From positions 31,011 to 95,010 of the forward strand of contig DATFQX010000204.1 of the NCBI GenBank assembly GCA_035263865.1: 64,000 bases of DNA, in the 5' to 3' direction. The stretch comes from VAZQ01 sp035263865. GTDB lineage: Bacteria > Pseudomonadota > Alphaproteobacteria > Rhizobiales > Xanthobacteraceae. Below, piece by piece: positions 35,826-45,266 of the stretch. The translations under genes were made by a program, and so were the position numbers. Within the stretch, counting starts at the first letter, position 1; each line of letters opens with the position of its first letter. The notes under the pieces are model-generated. The model ran no database searches, was not told the origin of the DNA, and saw only the letters and a list, made by a program, of their open reading frames with translations.

Positions 35826-37025
35826 TCATTTCTGCCGCGAGCTGACTCTGAGCGCCTCGACGCCCGGCAAAGCTTTACCCTCCAGCCATTCGAGGAAGGC
35901 GCCCCCGGCGGTGGAGACGTAGGTGAAGCGATCCGCCGCGCCAGCGGCGTTGAGCGCGGCGACCGTATCACCGCCACCTGCCACAGTTACAATTTTTCCG
36001 GCGGCGGTGAGTTCCGCCGCGGCTTCCGCGACCTCGACGGTGCCGGTGTCGAACGGTTCGAGTTCGAACGCGCCGAATGGTCCGTTCCATACCAAGGTCT
36101 TCACGCGCGCGAGCACGGAACAGACGTGCTCCACGCTGCGAGGTCCGATGTCGAGGATCATCTCGTCGTCATCCACGCCGTCCACCGCGACGACGCGCGC
36201 GGGCGCGTTTGCCGCGAAATGCTTGGCCACGACCGCGTCGACCGGCAGCACGGTTTGTCGGCCTTTGGCCTTGCCCTTCTCCATGATCTCGCGCGCCGCC
36301 GGCAGGAGGTCTCGCTCGCATAGGGATTTGCCCACGGAATATCCGCGCGCGGCAAGAAAAGTATTGGCCATGCCGCCGCCGATGAGAAGGATGTCTACTT
36401 TCGCGAGCAGGCTGCCGAGCAGGTCGAGCTTGGTTGACACCTTCGCTCCGCCGACGATCGCTGCAAGCGGACGGGTTGGGGTCTGCAATACTTTGGTGAG
36501 CGCCCCCAGTTCATCCTGCATGCTGCGTCCCGCGTAACTCGGCAGCGTGCGGCCGAGTCCCTCGACCGAAGCATGGGCGCGATGGCTCGCCGAGAACGCG
36601 TCATTGACGAAAATGTCTCCGAGCGCCGCAAGTTGCGCCACGAAATCAGGATCGTTGCGCGTCTCGCCCGGATGGAAGCGAGTGTTCTCCAGACACAGGA
36701 TGTCGCCCGGTTTCATGGCCTCGATCGCGGCCGCCGCTCGGTCGCCGACGCAGTCCTCGGCGAACGCGACCGGCCGCCTGAGAACGTTGGCGATGGCCGG
36801 CGCCAAGGGCTTGAGCGATTGCGTGGGATCGCGCCCTTTCGGACGCCCGAAATGGGAGAGCAGGATCACCTTGCCGCCCTTGTCCGCGATCTCACTGATG
36901 GTGGGAGCGGCGCGCTCAATGCGGGTCGTGTCAGAGACCCGGCCATTCTCAACCGGTACGTTAAGGTCGACGCGCACGAGCACGCGCTTGCCTCTAACAT
37001 CGACCTCGTCGAGCGTGCGGAACAT
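35826..37025 (-). CDS. pgk: phosphoglycerate kinase
   Basis: 399 residues, the usual size. Family landmarks: VRVDLNVPVENG at the N-terminus, LLSHFGRPKG, the substrate Arg region and GGGDTVAALNAAG for nucleotide binding. Interconverts 1,3-bisphosphoglycerate and 3-phosphoglycerate with ATP. The ATG at 37025 is chosen (MFRTLDEVDV as in the family). It is 72 bases downstream of gap. Confidence 0.97.
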   Translation of the reverse strand: MFRTLDEVDVRGKRVLVRVDLNVPVENGRVSDTTRIERAAPTISEIADKGGKVILLSHFGRPKGRDPTQSLKPLAPAIANVLRRPVAFAEDCVGDRAAAAIEAMKPGDILCLENTRFHPGETRNDPDFVAQLAALGDIFVNDAFSASHRAHASVEGLGRTLPSYAGRSMQDELGALTKVLQTPTRPLAAIVGGAKVSTKLDLLGSLLAKVDILLIGGGMANTFLAARGYSVGKSLCERDLLPAAREIMEKGKAKGRQTVLPVDAVVAKHFAANAPARVVAVDGVDDDEMILDIGPRSVEHVCSVLARVKTLVWNGPFGAFELEPFDTGTVEVAEAAAELTAAGKIVTVAGGGDTVAALNAAGAADRFTYVSTAGGAFLEWLEGKALPGVEALRVSSRQK

Positions 37026-37097
37026 GTCAGGGGTCTGCCGGGCCGGGCAGCCTAGGCGCGACGACCGCAACGAGAAGAGTGCTCATCGCCGACGCGA

Positions 37098-38105
37098 TCA
37101 GATCAACTTGCCCATCGCAACAGCCGTATCGATCATCCGGTTGGAGAAGCCCCATTCGTTGTCGTACCACGACATCACCCGCACGAGCGTGCCGTCCATC
37201 ACCTTGGTCTGGTCCATGGCGAATACGGACGAGTGCGCATCGTGGTTGAAATCGCTGGAGACGTTAGGCGCTTCGGTATAGCCGAGAATGCCCTTGAGTT
37301 GCTGTTCAGCGGCGCGCTTCACGGCGCCGTTGATCTCGTCCTTCGTGGTCGCGCGCTTGGCGACGAACTTGAAGTCGACGACCGAGACGTTGGGTGTCGG
37401 CACGCGGATCGCAACACCGTCGAGCTTGCCGGCGAGCTCCGGCAACACGAGCCCAACGGCTTTTGCGGCGCCAGTGGAGGTCGGGATCATGTTGATCGCC
37501 GCGGCACGCGCCCGGTAGAGGTCCTTGTGTACTTGGTCGAGCGAGGGCTGGTCGTTCGTGTAGGAATGGACCGTGGTCATAAAACCCTTGTCGATGCCGA
37601 CGGCGTCGTTGAGCACCTTCGCGACCGGCGCGAGGCAGTTGGTGGTGCACGAGGCATTGGAGACGACCTTGTGCTCCCTCGTCAGCTTGTCGTGGTTGAC
37701 CCCATAAACAACCGTGAGGTCGACGCCGTCGGCCGGCGCCGACACGATGACGCGCTTGGCACCGGCGGACAGATGTGCCGCCGCTTTCTCCTTCGAGGTA
37801 AAGATGCCCGTGCACTCCAGTGCGACATCGACGCCGAGCTCCTTCCACGGAAGTGTTGCCGGGTCCTTGATGGCGGTCACCTTGATCGGGCCGTTGCCGA
37901 TGTTGATCGCATCGCTCTTGACCGTTACCTCACCGGGAAAGCGGCCGTGCACCGAATCGAATCGCAACAGATGCGCGTTGGTCTCGACCGGAGCGAGATC
38001 GTTGATTCCGACGACCTCGATATCGCTGCGGCCCGCTTCCACGATCGCGCGCAACACGTTGCGCCCGATGCGGCCGAATCCATTGATGCCCACACGAACT
38101 GACAT
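37098..38105 (-). CDS. gap: glyceraldehyde-3-phosphate dehydrogenase, type I
   Basis: 335 residues. NAD-binding VGINGFGRIGRNVLRA at the start, catalytic Cys153 in SNASCTTNCLAP, and the C-terminal SWYDNEWGFSNRM. Full length and intact. It lies between tkt and pgk on the same strand. Confidence 0.97.
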   Translation of the reverse strand: MSVRVGINGFGRIGRNVLRAIVEAGRSDIEVVGINDLAPVETNAHLLRFDSVHGRFPGEVTVKSDAINIGNGPIKVTAIKDPATLPWKELGVDVALECTGIFTSKEKAAAHLSAGAKRVIVSAPADGVDLTVVYGVNHDKLTREHKVVSNASCTTNCLAPVAKVLNDAVGIDKGFMTTVHSYTNDQPSLDQVHKDLYRARAAAINMIPTSTGAAKAVGLVLPELAGKLDGVAIRVPTPNVSVVDFKFVAKRATTKDEINGAVKRAAEQQLKGILGYTEAPNVSSDFNHDAHSSVFAMDQTKVMDGTLVRVMSWYDNEWGFSNRMIDTAVAMGKLI

Positions 38106-38193
38106 GCCCGACTCCTTCTCCCCTCCGCGTCTCCCGTCGCGCAGGACGGCTGCGCGCGAGCATGAGTATAAATAGTGATGTTCGACGCGGTCT

Positions 38194-40269
38194 TTAAGTC
38201 TTTCCGAGCTTGCTCAATGCCGCCTTGGCAACGTTCTCCGGCGTGATGCCGAAGCGCTTGTAAAGGTCCTTGTAGGGCGCGCTCGCCCCAAAGGTCGTCA
38301 TCCCGACAAAGGCGCCGTCCGGGCCGATGATCTCGTCCCAACCTTGCCGCACCGCAGCCTCGACAGCGACCTTAACCCGGGCCGTTCCGATAATTCCCGC
38401 GCGCTCGGCGTCGCCCCGCTGCTGCAGAAGCTCGAAGCAGGGCACCGAGACCACGCGCGCGTCGATGCCGCGTTCGCGCAGTAATTTAGCTGCCCCGACC
38501 GCGATGGTGACTTCGGAGCCGGTGGCGAACAGCGAGACTTCGGCGTCCTTTTCCGCAGGGACAATTTCGTAGGCCCCGGCGGCGCAACGGTTCATCTTCT
38601 CGATCCCAAGCCGCAACTGCGGCAGGTTCTGTCGCGTGAGCGCGAGAACGCTCGGGGATTGCGAATGCTCGAGCGCGAGCTGCCAGCACTCGATCGTCTC
38701 GACCGCATCGCATGGACGGAAGACGTAGAGGTTCGGCATAGCGCGCAGCGCGGCCAGATGTTCTATTGGCTGATGCGTCGGGCCGTCCTCCCCGAGCCCG
38801 ATCGAATCGTGCGTCATGACGTAGATCACGCGTTCCCCCGCGAGCGCGCCAAGGCGAATCGCCGGACGGCAATAATCGGAAAACACGAGGAACGTACCCG
38901 AATAGGGAATAATGCCGCCGTGCAGCGCCATGCCGTTCATCGCCGCTGCCATGCCGTGCTCGCGCACGCCGTAATGGATAAAGCGACCGGAATAATCGTG
39001 GGCCGAGAAGACGGTCATGCCTTTCGGTCTGGTGTTGTTGGAGCCAGTCAGGTCGGCTGAGCCGCCCATCATCTCCGGCACCGCCGCGGTTAGCGCTTCG
39101 AGTGCAGTCTCCGATGCGGCGCGGGTCGCAACCTCTTTTGGCGCGGCCGCGAGTTTTTCCTTCACGGAGCGCACTGCAGCCGCGACGTTGTCCTTCGGCA
39201 GTTCGCCGCGAATGCGGCGCTCGAATTCGGCGCGCCGCGCCGCCGGTGCCGCCTTCAGGCGATCACTCCAAGCTTGGTGCGCCGCGCTCCCCGCAGATCC
39301 CGCGCTGCGCCACATCTCGCGCACGTCCGCAGGAATGGCAAAGGCGGGTTCCGCCCAGCCGAGCCGTTCCCGCGCGCCCTTGATCTCCTCGCTGCCCAGC
39401 GGTGAACCGTGGGACTTTTCAGTGCCGGCCTTCGACGGCGCGCCGAAGCCGATAACGGTCTGGCACGCGATCAGGGATGGGCGATCGCAGGACTGGGCCT
39501 CCTCGAGCGCGGCGACCACCGCTTCTGGATCGTGCCCGTCGATGCGCCTCGCCGCCCAACCCGCAGCCTCGCAGCGTTTCATCTGATCGACTGAGTCGGC
39601 AAGCGAGAGCGGTCCATCGATCGAGATACCGTTGTCATCGAATAGTACGACGAGCTTGTTGAGCCTGAGGTGCCCGGCGAGGGCGATGGCCTCTTGAGAC
39701 ACGCCTTCCATCAGGTCGCCATCGGAAGCGAGTACGTAAGTGTGGTGATCGACCAGTTCGGGGCCGAATACCGCAGCAAGATGACGCTCAGCAATCGCCA
39801 TGCCCACTGCATTGCCAAGTCCCTGCCCCAGTGGGCCGGTGGTCGTCTCCACGCCGGGCGTGAGGAAGTTCTCGGGATGACCCGGCGTGATTGAGCCCAG
39901 TTGGCGGAAGCGCTTGATCTCCTCAATCGTCATCTTCTCGTAACCGAGGAGATGCAGCAGCGCGTAAATGAGCATCGAGCCGTGACCGGCCGACAACACG
40001 AAGCGGTCGCGATCGGGCCAGGCGGGATCAGTCGCATCGAACTTGAGAAAGCGCGTAAAGAGCACCGTCGCGACATCCGCTGCGCCCATCGGCAGACCAG
40101 GATGGCCGGATTTGGCCTGTTCGACCGCGTCCATGGCGAGGGCGCGCAGTGCATTCGCCATGCGGTCATGGCGCGCGCGCGGGGCAACTGCGCGTTCGTC
40201 CTGGTGGCCGGCTGTGGTTTGCGCGGCAGGAGGAGCCGCCGAAGCGAAAAGCGATTTCGGACTGGTCAT
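38194..40269 (-). CDS. tkt: transketolase
   Basis: 691 residues. ThDP-dependent two-carbon transfer in the pentose phosphate and Calvin pathways. Signature GHPGLPMGAADVA near residue 55, the ThDP-binding GDLMEGVSQEA and the second-domain DSIGLGEDGPTHQP. The ATG at 40269 gives a ~35-residue Ala-rich extension before the conserved MANALRALAMD; that inner Met is an alternative start. It is the promoter-proximal gene of the cluster, 88 bases before gap. Confidence 0.95.
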   Translation of the reverse strand: MTSPKSLFASAAPPAAQTTAGHQDERAVAPRARHDRMANALRALAMDAVEQAKSGHPGLPMGAADVATVLFTRFLKFDATDPAWPDRDRFVLSAGHGSMLIYALLHLLGYEKMTIEEIKRFRQLGSITPGHPENFLTPGVETTTGPLGQGLGNAVGMAIAERHLAAVFGPELVDHHTYVLASDGDLMEGVSQEAIALAGHLRLNKLVVLFDDNGISIDGPLSLADSVDQMKRCEAAGWAARRIDGHDPEAVVAALEEAQSCDRPSLIACQTVIGFGAPSKAGTEKSHGSPLGSEEIKGARERLGWAEPAFAIPADVREMWRSAGSAGSAAHQAWSDRLKAAPAARRAEFERRIRGELPKDNVAAAVRSVKEKLAAAPKEVATRAASETALEALTAAVPEMMGGSADLTGSNNTRPKGMTVFSAHDYSGRFIHYGVREHGMAAAMNGMALHGGIIPYSGTFLVFSDYCRPAIRLGALAGERVIYVMTHDSIGLGEDGPTHQPIEHLAALRAMPNLYVFRPCDAVETIECWQLALEHSQSPSVLALTRQNLPQLRLGIEKMNRCAAGAYEIVPAEKDAEVSLFATGSEVTIAVGAAKLLRERGIDARVVSVPCFELLQQRGDAERAGIIGTARVKVAVEAAVRQGWDEIIGPDGAFVGMTTFGASAPYKDLYKRFGITPENVAKAALSKLGKT

Positions 40270-40510
40270 CGCGAACCAAACGGTATTGCTCGGCGAGGCT
40301 CTAGCACGCGGAAGGGGGGAGTCAAAGAATGGCGGCCCTTGCCGTGCGCGGCATTCACAGGGACGAGGGTGAAGTTGCGCCAAACGTTGACTGCGAGCCC
40401 ACACGCAACGTAGGCTTCTCCTTGTAACTGCTTGCCGACGCGAAAGATTTTTCCCGCCACACGGCTGACGAATCCGCACTGTAATCGGCCGAGTCAAGGG
40501 GTCACGGAAA

Positions 40511-40792
40511 ATGACCGAAGGGAGCGCCATCGACGCGGCCAGCAAGCGTCTTGCGCTCGCGCTCGATGCGCTCGCCGCCGCTGTCGAGCGCCGGTACGAG
40601 GCCGATCGCGGCGAGCAGACACTGGACGCGCAGCTGCAAGCGCTCGGCGCCGACCGCTCCCGGCTCGCCGCGGAGCTTGATGCCGCGACCGCGCGCAGCC
40701 GCACGCTGGAAACCGCCAATCGTGAAGTCGCCCAGCGGCTCGACGCCGCCATCGACACGATTAGATCTGCGCTCGCCGCGAACCAGCGCTGA
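40511..40792 (+). CDS. DUF4164 family coiled-coil protein
   Basis: 93 residues, almost entirely heptad-like helix, rich in Ala, Glu and Arg (for example LDALAAAVERRYEADRGEQ). DUF4164 proteins sit directly before zapA in many Hyphomicrobiales, so a role with the divisome is plausible but untested. It ends 7 bases before the zapA ATG. Confidence 0.75.
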   Translation: MTEGSAIDAASKRLALALDALAAAVERRYEADRGEQTLDAQLQALGADRSRLAAELDAATARSRTLETANREVAQRLDAAIDTIRSALAANQR

Positions 40793-40799
40793 GGATGTC

Positions 40800-41186
40800 A
40801 TGCCGCAGGTCAGCGTTACCATCAACGGGCGCCAGTTCCGGATGGCCTGTGAGGACGGCGAAGAGGAACATCTCACACACCTCGCGCAAGAGCTCGATGC
40901 GCGCATCGTTCAGCTGCGCGGGCGTTTCGGCGAAATTGGTGACACGCGACTCACGGTTATGGCGGCGCTCGCACTCGTCGACGAACTCTCGGAAGTGAAG
41001 GAGAAGTTGCAGCGGCTCGAGCCGGAACTGGCCAAGCTGCAGGAGGCGAGCGTTGTCTCCGCCGACCGGGTGCAGGCGACACAGGCGGCGGTGGTTGCCG
41101 CGCTCAATGCCGCCGCCGAGCGCATCGAGAGCCTCACCAGGCGGCTCAATCAGACCCTTGCAGACGCAAGCGTTCCAATGGGTTAG
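40800..41186 (+). CDS. zapA: cell division protein ZapA
   Basis: 128 residues. The ZapA globular domain (VSVTINGRQFRMACEDGEEEHLTHLAQELD) is followed by a long coiled coil. It cross-links FtsZ protofilaments at mid-cell. Its position before the 6S RNA and the folate cyclo-ligase gene is the classic arrangement in proteobacteria. Confidence 0.92.
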   Translation: MPQVSVTINGRQFRMACEDGEEEHLTHLAQELDARIVQLRGRFGEIGDTRLTVMAALALVDELSEVKEKLQRLEPELAKLQEASVVSADRVQATQAAVVAALNAAAERIESLTRRLNQTLADASVPMG

Positions 41187-41245
41187 CGCGGACTCTCATT
41201 TCGCGGCTGGCATCAAAATCGCACACCCACTACATTGCTCGCGCG

Positions 41246-41396
41246 GGGCTGCAAGGTGCGTCAGGAGCCATATCCCCGGGGCCTTATCGATCCTCAAGGG
41301 AGCTGTCCCTGACCGGGCTCGTGGGCCCGGACATATGGCGCCCACCTACTTTCGTAGGGAACCCGGGATCGACGCTCCAACGGCCGTTGCGGCTCC
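41246..41396 (+). ncRNA. ssrS: 6S RNA
   Basis: The 230-base gap between zapA and the folate cyclo-ligase gene holds a rhizobial 6S RNA. The 5' part (GCTGCAAGGTGCG, 41250-41262) can pair with the 3' part (GACGCTCC, CCGTTGC). The middle has the conserved CCCCGGGGCCTTATCGATCC strand, then a stem GGGAGCTGTCCC and a stem CCGGGCTCGTGGGCCCGG around the open-complex-mimicking bubble, and the CACCTACTTTCGTAGG hairpin. It binds housekeeping RNA polymerase in stationary phase. The exact ends are estimated. Confidence 0.82.
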
Positions 41397-41415
41397 GCAC
41401 TAATGCCTCGCCACG

Positions 41416-42006
41416 ATGGCTCAATCCACCTCGATCGAAGAAGCTAAATCCGAACTGCGCCGTCAGGCACGCGCACGCCGTGATGCCTTGCCTGCCGATA
41501 TGCGCGCCGCCGCCGCACAGGCGATCGCGGCGCGGCCGTTTCCAATCTCGCTCGCGAGGAAGACGATCGTCTCCTGCTTCATGCCGATCGGAAACGAAAT
41601 CAATCCGATTCCGCTGATGCGCAACCTCGCCGCGCTGGGCGCGCAGCTCGCGCTGCCCGCGATCGCCGGGCGTGGCAAGCCGCTTACCATGCGCGCCTTC
41701 GCCTTTGGCCAAAGGCTTGTCGCAGGGACGTGGGGCATCCGCGAGCCCGACCCCGAGGCGCCGGAAGTCTTCCCCGATGTCCTGCTTGTTCCGCTATTAG
41801 CTTTCGATCGCACCGGTCATCGCATCGGCTACGGCGCAGGCTACTACGACTTGACGATCGCGGCCCTGCGCGCGCGCAAGGCCGTCACCGCCTGCGGGCT
41901 TGCCTTCGCGGCTCAGGAAATCGCGAATGTGCCGACAACTCCGCGCGACGTGCGCCTCGATCTCGTGCTAACGGAGCGCGAGATCATCGATTGCCGGGCC
42001 ACGTGA
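41416..42006 (+). CDS. 5-formyltetrahydrofolate cyclo-ligase
   Basis: 196 residues. N-terminal helical EAKSELRRQARARRDAL, the folate/ATP motif VPLLAFDRTGHRIGYGAGYYD (the family signature GxGxGYYD) and the C-terminal ITAC-like strand. It makes 5,10-methenyl-THF from 5-formyl-THF with ATP (YgfA/MTHFS). It lies directly downstream of the 6S RNA and may be cotranscribed with it. Confidence 0.92.
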   Translation: MAQSTSIEEAKSELRRQARARRDALPADMRAAAAQAIAARPFPISLARKTIVSCFMPIGNEINPIPLMRNLAALGAQLALPAIAGRGKPLTMRAFAFGQRLVAGTWGIREPDPEAPEVFPDVLLVPLLAFDRTGHRIGYGAGYYDLTIAALRARKAVTACGLAFAAQEIANVPTTPRDVRLDLVLTEREIIDCRAT

Positions 42007-42009
42007 CGG

Positions 42010-42840
42010 ATGCGCATTCTCTTTATCGGCGATATCGTGGGGCGGAGTGGGCGCGCTATTTTGCTCGAGCGCCTCGGCGCGCTCGTGCAGGGATGGAAAC
42101 TCGATTTCGTCGCGCTCAATGGCGAGAACGCCGCGGGCGGCTTCGGCATCACCGAAGCCATCTACCAGGACTTCGTCGATGCCGGTGTCGACGTGATCAC
42201 TGGCGGTAATCACTCCTGGGACCAGAAGGAGGCGCTGGTTTTCATTGAACGGGCGCCGAAGCTGCTGCGCCCGATCAATTATCCCACCGGCACGCCCGGT
42301 CGCGGTGTCGCGCTGATCGAGGCCAAGAATGGCGCGCGCGTACTCGTCGTCAATGCAATGGGCCGCATCTTCATGGACCCGCTCGACGACCCGTTCGCGG
42401 CGGTTGAGCGGGAGCTTACCGTCTGCCCACTGAAGCAAGCGGCAGACGCGATCATCGTCGACATCCATGGCGAGGCTACGAGCGAAAAGCAGGCAATGGG
42501 CCACTTCTGCGATGGGCGCGCGAGCCTCGTCGTCGGCACGCATACGCATGTGCCGACCGCCGATCATCAGATCCTACCGCGCGGTACCGCCTTCATCTCC
42601 GATGTGGGTATGACCGGCGATTACGATTCGGTGATCGGAATGGACAAGGGGGAGCCGCTGACGCGATTCTTACGGAGAATTTCGGGCGCACGCTTCGAGC
42701 CGGCGCTGGGCGAGGCGACGCTGTGCGCGCTTGCGGTGGAGACCGACGACGTCAGCGGGCTTGCGCGTCGCATCGCGGCCGTGCGTCTAGGTGGCCGACT
42801 GGAAGAGGCACGGCCGCAATTTTGGGAAAAGGGCTGCTGA
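42010..42840 (+). CDS. YmdB/TIGR00282-family metallophosphoesterase
   Basis: 276 residues. Two-metal phosphoesterase motifs: GDIVGRSGR, LNGENAAGGFGIT, GGNHSWDQKE and VVGTHTHVPTADHQIL. In Bacillus the homologue hydrolyses 2',3'-cyclic nucleotides and influences RNA turnover; the role in alphaproteobacteria is not settled. It starts 3 bases after the cyclo-ligase stop, so the two form an operon. Confidence 0.88.
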   Translation: MRILFIGDIVGRSGRAILLERLGALVQGWKLDFVALNGENAAGGFGITEAIYQDFVDAGVDVITGGNHSWDQKEALVFIERAPKLLRPINYPTGTPGRGVALIEAKNGARVLVVNAMGRIFMDPLDDPFAAVERELTVCPLKQAADAIIVDIHGEATSEKQAMGHFCDGRASLVVGTHTHVPTADHQILPRGTAFISDVGMTGDYDSVIGMDKGEPLTRFLRRISGARFEPALGEATLCALAVETDDVSGLARRIAAVRLGGRLEEARPQFWEKGC

Positions 42841-42934
42841 TCGCTTTCACTAGATCGTGACGCAGTGGACACGAATTTGCCGTGCCATCGCTTAGTTTTC
42901 CTTGCGACGAATGACATCCGCAAGGGGAATTCAA

Positions 42935-42961
42935 ATGGACCATACCGCCGACTTTCGCTGA
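42935..42961 (+). other. 8-codon ORF with strong ribosome-binding site
   Basis: ATG at 42935 preceded by AAGGGGA with 6-base spacing, encoding MDHTADFR and then TGA. It sits in the 284-base gap before yebC. The yebC frame itself is open upstream to a TGA at 42912 (about 70 codons, no ATG) and reads like a protein (for example LFALQLLLDFGAAASYF). This could be a leader peptide, a broken small gene or chance. The rest of the gap shows nothing recognisable. Confidence 0.25.
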
Positions 42962-43124
42962 CGTCGTCCGGGGGCTGTTTGCGCTGCAGCTGCTTCTGGA
43001 TTTCGGCGCAGCCGCATCCTATTTTCAGTGCGAAGCGGGCTATTGCGCGCGACAGATCATTCATCATCCGCGGCTTCGCGCGATCGCGCTTCTTGCGCGA
43101 GCCGAGCCGTCAAGGAGCAACGCC

Positions 43125-43904
43125 ATGGCCGGCCACTCCCAATTCAAGAACATCATGCATCGCAAGGGGCGGCAGGATGCGGCGAAGTCGAAGCTGTTCG
43201 GAAAGCTCGCGCGCGAAATTACCGTCTCGGCAAAGCTGGGATTGCCCGATCCCACCATGAACCCGCGCCTGCGTGCGGCCATCATCGCTGCCCGCGCAGA
43301 GAACATGCCCAAGGACAACATCGATCGCGCGATCAAGAAAGCGATGGGCGGGGACGCAGAGAGCTACGACGAGATTCGTTACGAGGGGTATGGACCGGGT
43401 GGCGTTGCCATCATCGTCGAGGTCCTGACCGACAACCGCAACCGCACCGCCGGCGAAGTCCGCGCGACTTTCACCAAGTCCGGCGGACACTTGGCCGAGA
43501 CTGGGGCGGTCTCCTTCATGTTCGATCATGTCGGCGTGGTCGAGTACGACGCGAAGGTGGCAAGCGCCGATGCGATGCTGGAGGCGGCGATCGAGGCGGG
43601 CGCCGAAGACGTCGTGTCGAACGAGAGCGGACATGAAATCTACACCACACAGGAATCGTTGCGAGAGGTGGCGAAGGCGCTCGAGGCAAAATTCGGCGAA
43701 CCGCGCAAAGCCGCGCTGGTGTGGAAACCGCAGAGCACCGTCGCCGTCAACGATGGGCAGGGCGAGAAACTCTTCAAGTTGATCGAGACGCTCAACGAGC
43801 ACGACGACGTGCAAAATGTCTTCGCCAATTTCGAAGTCTCGGACGCGTTGATGCAGAAGCTCAGCGCCGAGGAATTACCGAATCGGTCTGCGACGGCCCG
43901 CTGA
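43125..43904 (+). CDS. yebC: YebC/PmpR family protein (TACO1 family)
   Basis: 259 residues. It begins with the invariant MAGHSQFKNIMHRKGRQDA and keeps KDNIDRAIKK, YEGYGPGG and the late QSTVAV segment. Annotated as a transcription regulator, and also linked to translation through polyproline stretches. AAGGAG lies upstream. An intrinsic terminator follows. It is not part of the ruvCAB transcript here, although it precedes it. Confidence 0.93.
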   Translation: MAGHSQFKNIMHRKGRQDAAKSKLFGKLAREITVSAKLGLPDPTMNPRLRAAIIAARAENMPKDNIDRAIKKAMGGDAESYDEIRYEGYGPGGVAIIVEVLTDNRNRTAGEVRATFTKSGGHLAETGAVSFMFDHVGVVEYDAKVASADAMLEAAIEAGAEDVVSNESGHEIYTTQESLREVAKALEAKFGEPRKAALVWKPQSTVAVNDGQGEKLFKLIETLNEHDDVQNVFANFEVSDALMQKLSAEELPNRSATAR

Positions 43905-43949
43905 CCGGCTAGCAAAGCTCCGGTCATTCCACCGCGTAGCACGCCGTAA

Positions 43950-43971
43950 GGGGGCGCTCACGCCCCTTTTT
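43950..43971 (+). terminator. intrinsic terminator after yebC
   Basis: Stem GGGGCG with CGCCCC around a CTCA loop, extended by a G, then five T. It lies 46 bases after the yebC stop and separates it from ruvC. Confidence 0.8.
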
Positions 43972-44124
43972 GACCGGCTGTGGGCCCGCCTAAACGCGCT
44001 TACGCTTGCAAATCCAAAGCCCAAAGGTGGGGTCTGCGCTCTTTGAGGACAGCTGGAAGCGCCGCCCTCTGAAAGACTGCCGCCCTAGGCTGTTGCCGCC
44101 GGCGGCGCTATCAACGGGATCATC

Positions 44125-44628
44125 ATGCCCCGACTGATTCGCATTCTCGGCATCGATCCCGGCCTCCGCCGCACTGGCTGGGGCGTGGTGGCCCTCGACG
44201 GCAACCACCTGAGTTTCCTTGCCTGCGGCTCGCTTGCAAGCGACGAGAAAGCCGGGCTCGCCGTGCGGCTTCTCGCCATTCACGACGGCTTGCGGCGAGT
44301 GGTCAATGAGCATGCCCCGCATGAAGCCGCAGTGGAGGCGACCTTCGTCAACAAGGACGCATCTGCAACGCTCAAGCTCGGCCAAGCGCGCGGCGTCGCC
44401 ATGCTGGTGCCGGCGATCGCCGGACTCGCCGTCGCGGAATACGCCCCGAATCTGGTGAAGAAAACTATTATCGGCGCCGGCCACGGCGAGAAGGCGCAGA
44501 TCCGCATGATGATCGGGGTCCTACTGCCAAAAGCCGATCCCCAATCGGAAGATGCGGCAGACGCGCTTGCGATTGCGGTGTGCCATGCACATCATCGCCG
44601 CAGCACTGTGCTCAAGGCAGTGGGATAA
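44125..44628 (+). CDS. ruvC: Holliday-junction resolvase RuvC
   Basis: 167 residues. RNase-H-like nuclease with Asp11 in ILGIDPG, a Glu in VEATFVNKD and the terminal acidic pair in SEDAADALAIAVCH. It cuts Holliday junctions together with the RuvAB motor encoded next. It starts at an ATG and ends 7 bases before ruvA. Confidence 0.96.
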   Translation: MPRLIRILGIDPGLRRTGWGVVALDGNHLSFLACGSLASDEKAGLAVRLLAIHDGLRRVVNEHAPHEAAVEATFVNKDASATLKLGQARGVAMLVPAIAGLAVAEYAPNLVKKTIIGAGHGEKAQIRMMIGVLLPKADPQSEDAADALAIAVCHAHHRRSTVLKAVG

Positions 44629-44635
44629 GGCACGT

Positions 44636-45253
44636 ATGATCGGCAAGCTCAAAGGCATTATCGACAGCTACGGCGAGGATTTCATCGTCCTCGACGTGAA
44701 TGGTGTGGGTTACCTCGTGCAATGCTCCGCGCGCACGCTGCAGGAACTGCCGGGCGTAGGCCAACCCGCCGCCCTTTCAATCGAAACGCACGTGCGTGAA
44801 GATCAGATCAGGCTGTTCGGTTTTCTCACCGACATGGAACGCGAATGGTTTCGCCTGCTGCAGACCGTGCAGGGCGTGGGGGCGAAAGTCGCGCTTTCCG
44901 TGCTCGGCACGCTCAAGCCTGTCGATCTCGCTTCCGCTATCGCCCTGCGCGACAAAGCGATGGTCGCGCGCTCCCCCGGCGTCGGTCCCAAGGTCGCCGA
45001 GCGCATCGTGACGGAGTTGAAGGATAAGGCGCCCGCCTATGCGACGGTCGATCCGGCAGTGATCCGACTGTCTGGCGCCGTTGAGGACAGGCGCGCACCG
45101 CAGCCGATCGTTGACGCGGTCTCGGCGCTGATGAACTTGGGCTACGGCCAGCCGCAGGCCGCGGCCGCGATTGCCGCGGCGGCGCGCAACGCGGGCGAGG
45201 GAGCGGATGCCGCGCGGTTGATCCGGCTCGGATTGCAGGAACTCGCGAAATGA
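44636..45253 (+). CDS. ruvA: Holliday-junction-binding protein RuvA
   Basis: 205 residues. OB-fold MIGKLKGIIDSYGEDFIVLDVNGVGYLV, two helix-hairpin-helix motifs (VQGVGAKVAL, SPGVGPKVAERI) and the C-terminal RuvB-binding domain (DAVSALMNLGYGQPQA). It is followed after 13 bases by the cytidine-deaminase-like gene, not directly by ruvB. Confidence 0.96.
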   Translation: MIGKLKGIIDSYGEDFIVLDVNGVGYLVQCSARTLQELPGVGQPAALSIETHVREDQIRLFGFLTDMEREWFRLLQTVQGVGAKVALSVLGTLKPVDLASAIALRDKAMVARSPGVGPKVAERIVTELKDKAPAYATVDPAVIRLSGAVEDRRAPQPIVDAVSALMNLGYGQPQAAAAIAAAARNAGEGADAARLIRLGLQELAK

Positions 45254-45266
45254 CGAGCGTTGTTCG

